A stretch of 36,156 bases of DNA from contig SCQH01000033.1 in assembly GCA_004321925.1 (NCBI GenBank), forward strand, positions 1 through 36,156. The letters are read 5' to 3'. The stretch is from Nitrospirota bacterium (GTDB taxonomy: Bacteria > Nitrospirota > Thermodesulfovibrionia > Thermodesulfovibrionales > UBA6898). The translations under genes and the position numbers were made by a program. The notes beneath the pieces were generated by a model that saw nothing but the letters and a program-made list of their open reading frames with translations, searched no databases and was not told the origin of the DNA. This document shows positions 36,147 through 36,156 of this stretch, in pieces (positions within the stretch are counted from its first letter, which is position 1; each line of letters begins with the position of its first letter).

Positions 36147-36156
36147 TTCCCGGGTA
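36147..36156 (+). repeat. Second copy of the tRNA 5' sequence, cut by window edge
   Basis: TTCCCGGGTA repeats the bases at 36053-36062 exactly, 94 nt downstream. It is probably the first bases of an intact tRNA gene lying to the right; only 10 nt are visible, so the identity cannot be given. Confidence 0.45.

Overview
This window looks like a chromosomal segment from a Gram-negative bacterium, most likely of the Nitrospirota or a neighbouring deltaproteobacterial-type lineage. That placement is an inference from gene content and order (amidase-GerMN-murI-rph, ftsH-folP, yceD-rpmF-plsX-fabH, a GH57 gene beside ftsB, a 24-repeat exported TPR-CHAT protein); no rRNA or complete tRNA is available to confirm it. 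Most of the window is densely packed housekeeping DNA with 1-11 nt gene overlaps, and many junctions are of the ATGA/GTGA type.

Layout. (1) 1-3261, minus strand: a radical SAM gene, a LysE-type exporter, a PLP homeostasis protein (YggS) and the N-terminal part of proC, which runs off the left edge. (2) 3332-12573: smpB on the left and the tmRNA gene ssrA on the right are the two halves of the trans-translation system. Between them lies about 8.4 kb holding only exported proteins of unknown role: a leucine-rich-repeat protein, a collagen-like Gly-X-Y protein, a huge TPR-CHAT (caspase-like) protein and a small His-rich protein just upstream of it. This is the accessory part of the window and the most interesting one. 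(3) 12657-18740, plus strand: cell-wall and RNA genes (AMIN amidase, GerMN lipoprotein-like protein, murI, rph), then ftsH and folP. (4) 18752-27447, minus strand: a tightly coupled run, in transcription order gcvH, lpd, an unrecognised 465-codon gene, eno, ftsB, a GH57 glycosidase, an RlmI-type rRNA methyltransferase and an exported nuclease. (5) 27565-30141 minus: mutS, divergent from (6) 30279-32986 plus: yceD, rpmF, plsX and fabH, the classical ribosomal-protein/fatty-acid operon. (7) 33014-35866 minus: an NfeD membrane protease, a slipin and a VTT-domain membrane protein. (8) 35867-36156: a strong sigma70-like promoter followed by a tRNA 5'-half-like fragment, a terminator-like hairpin and, at the very edge, a repeat of the same tRNA 5' sequence, probably the start of a real tRNA gene outside the window.

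The best candidates for undescribed biology are the exported TPR-CHAT protein with its small secreted partner, the exported-protein block separating smpB from ssrA, the unknown gene coupled to lpd and eno, two genes whose natural N-termini appear to need an ATA start codon, and the duplicated tRNA-like leader at the right edge.
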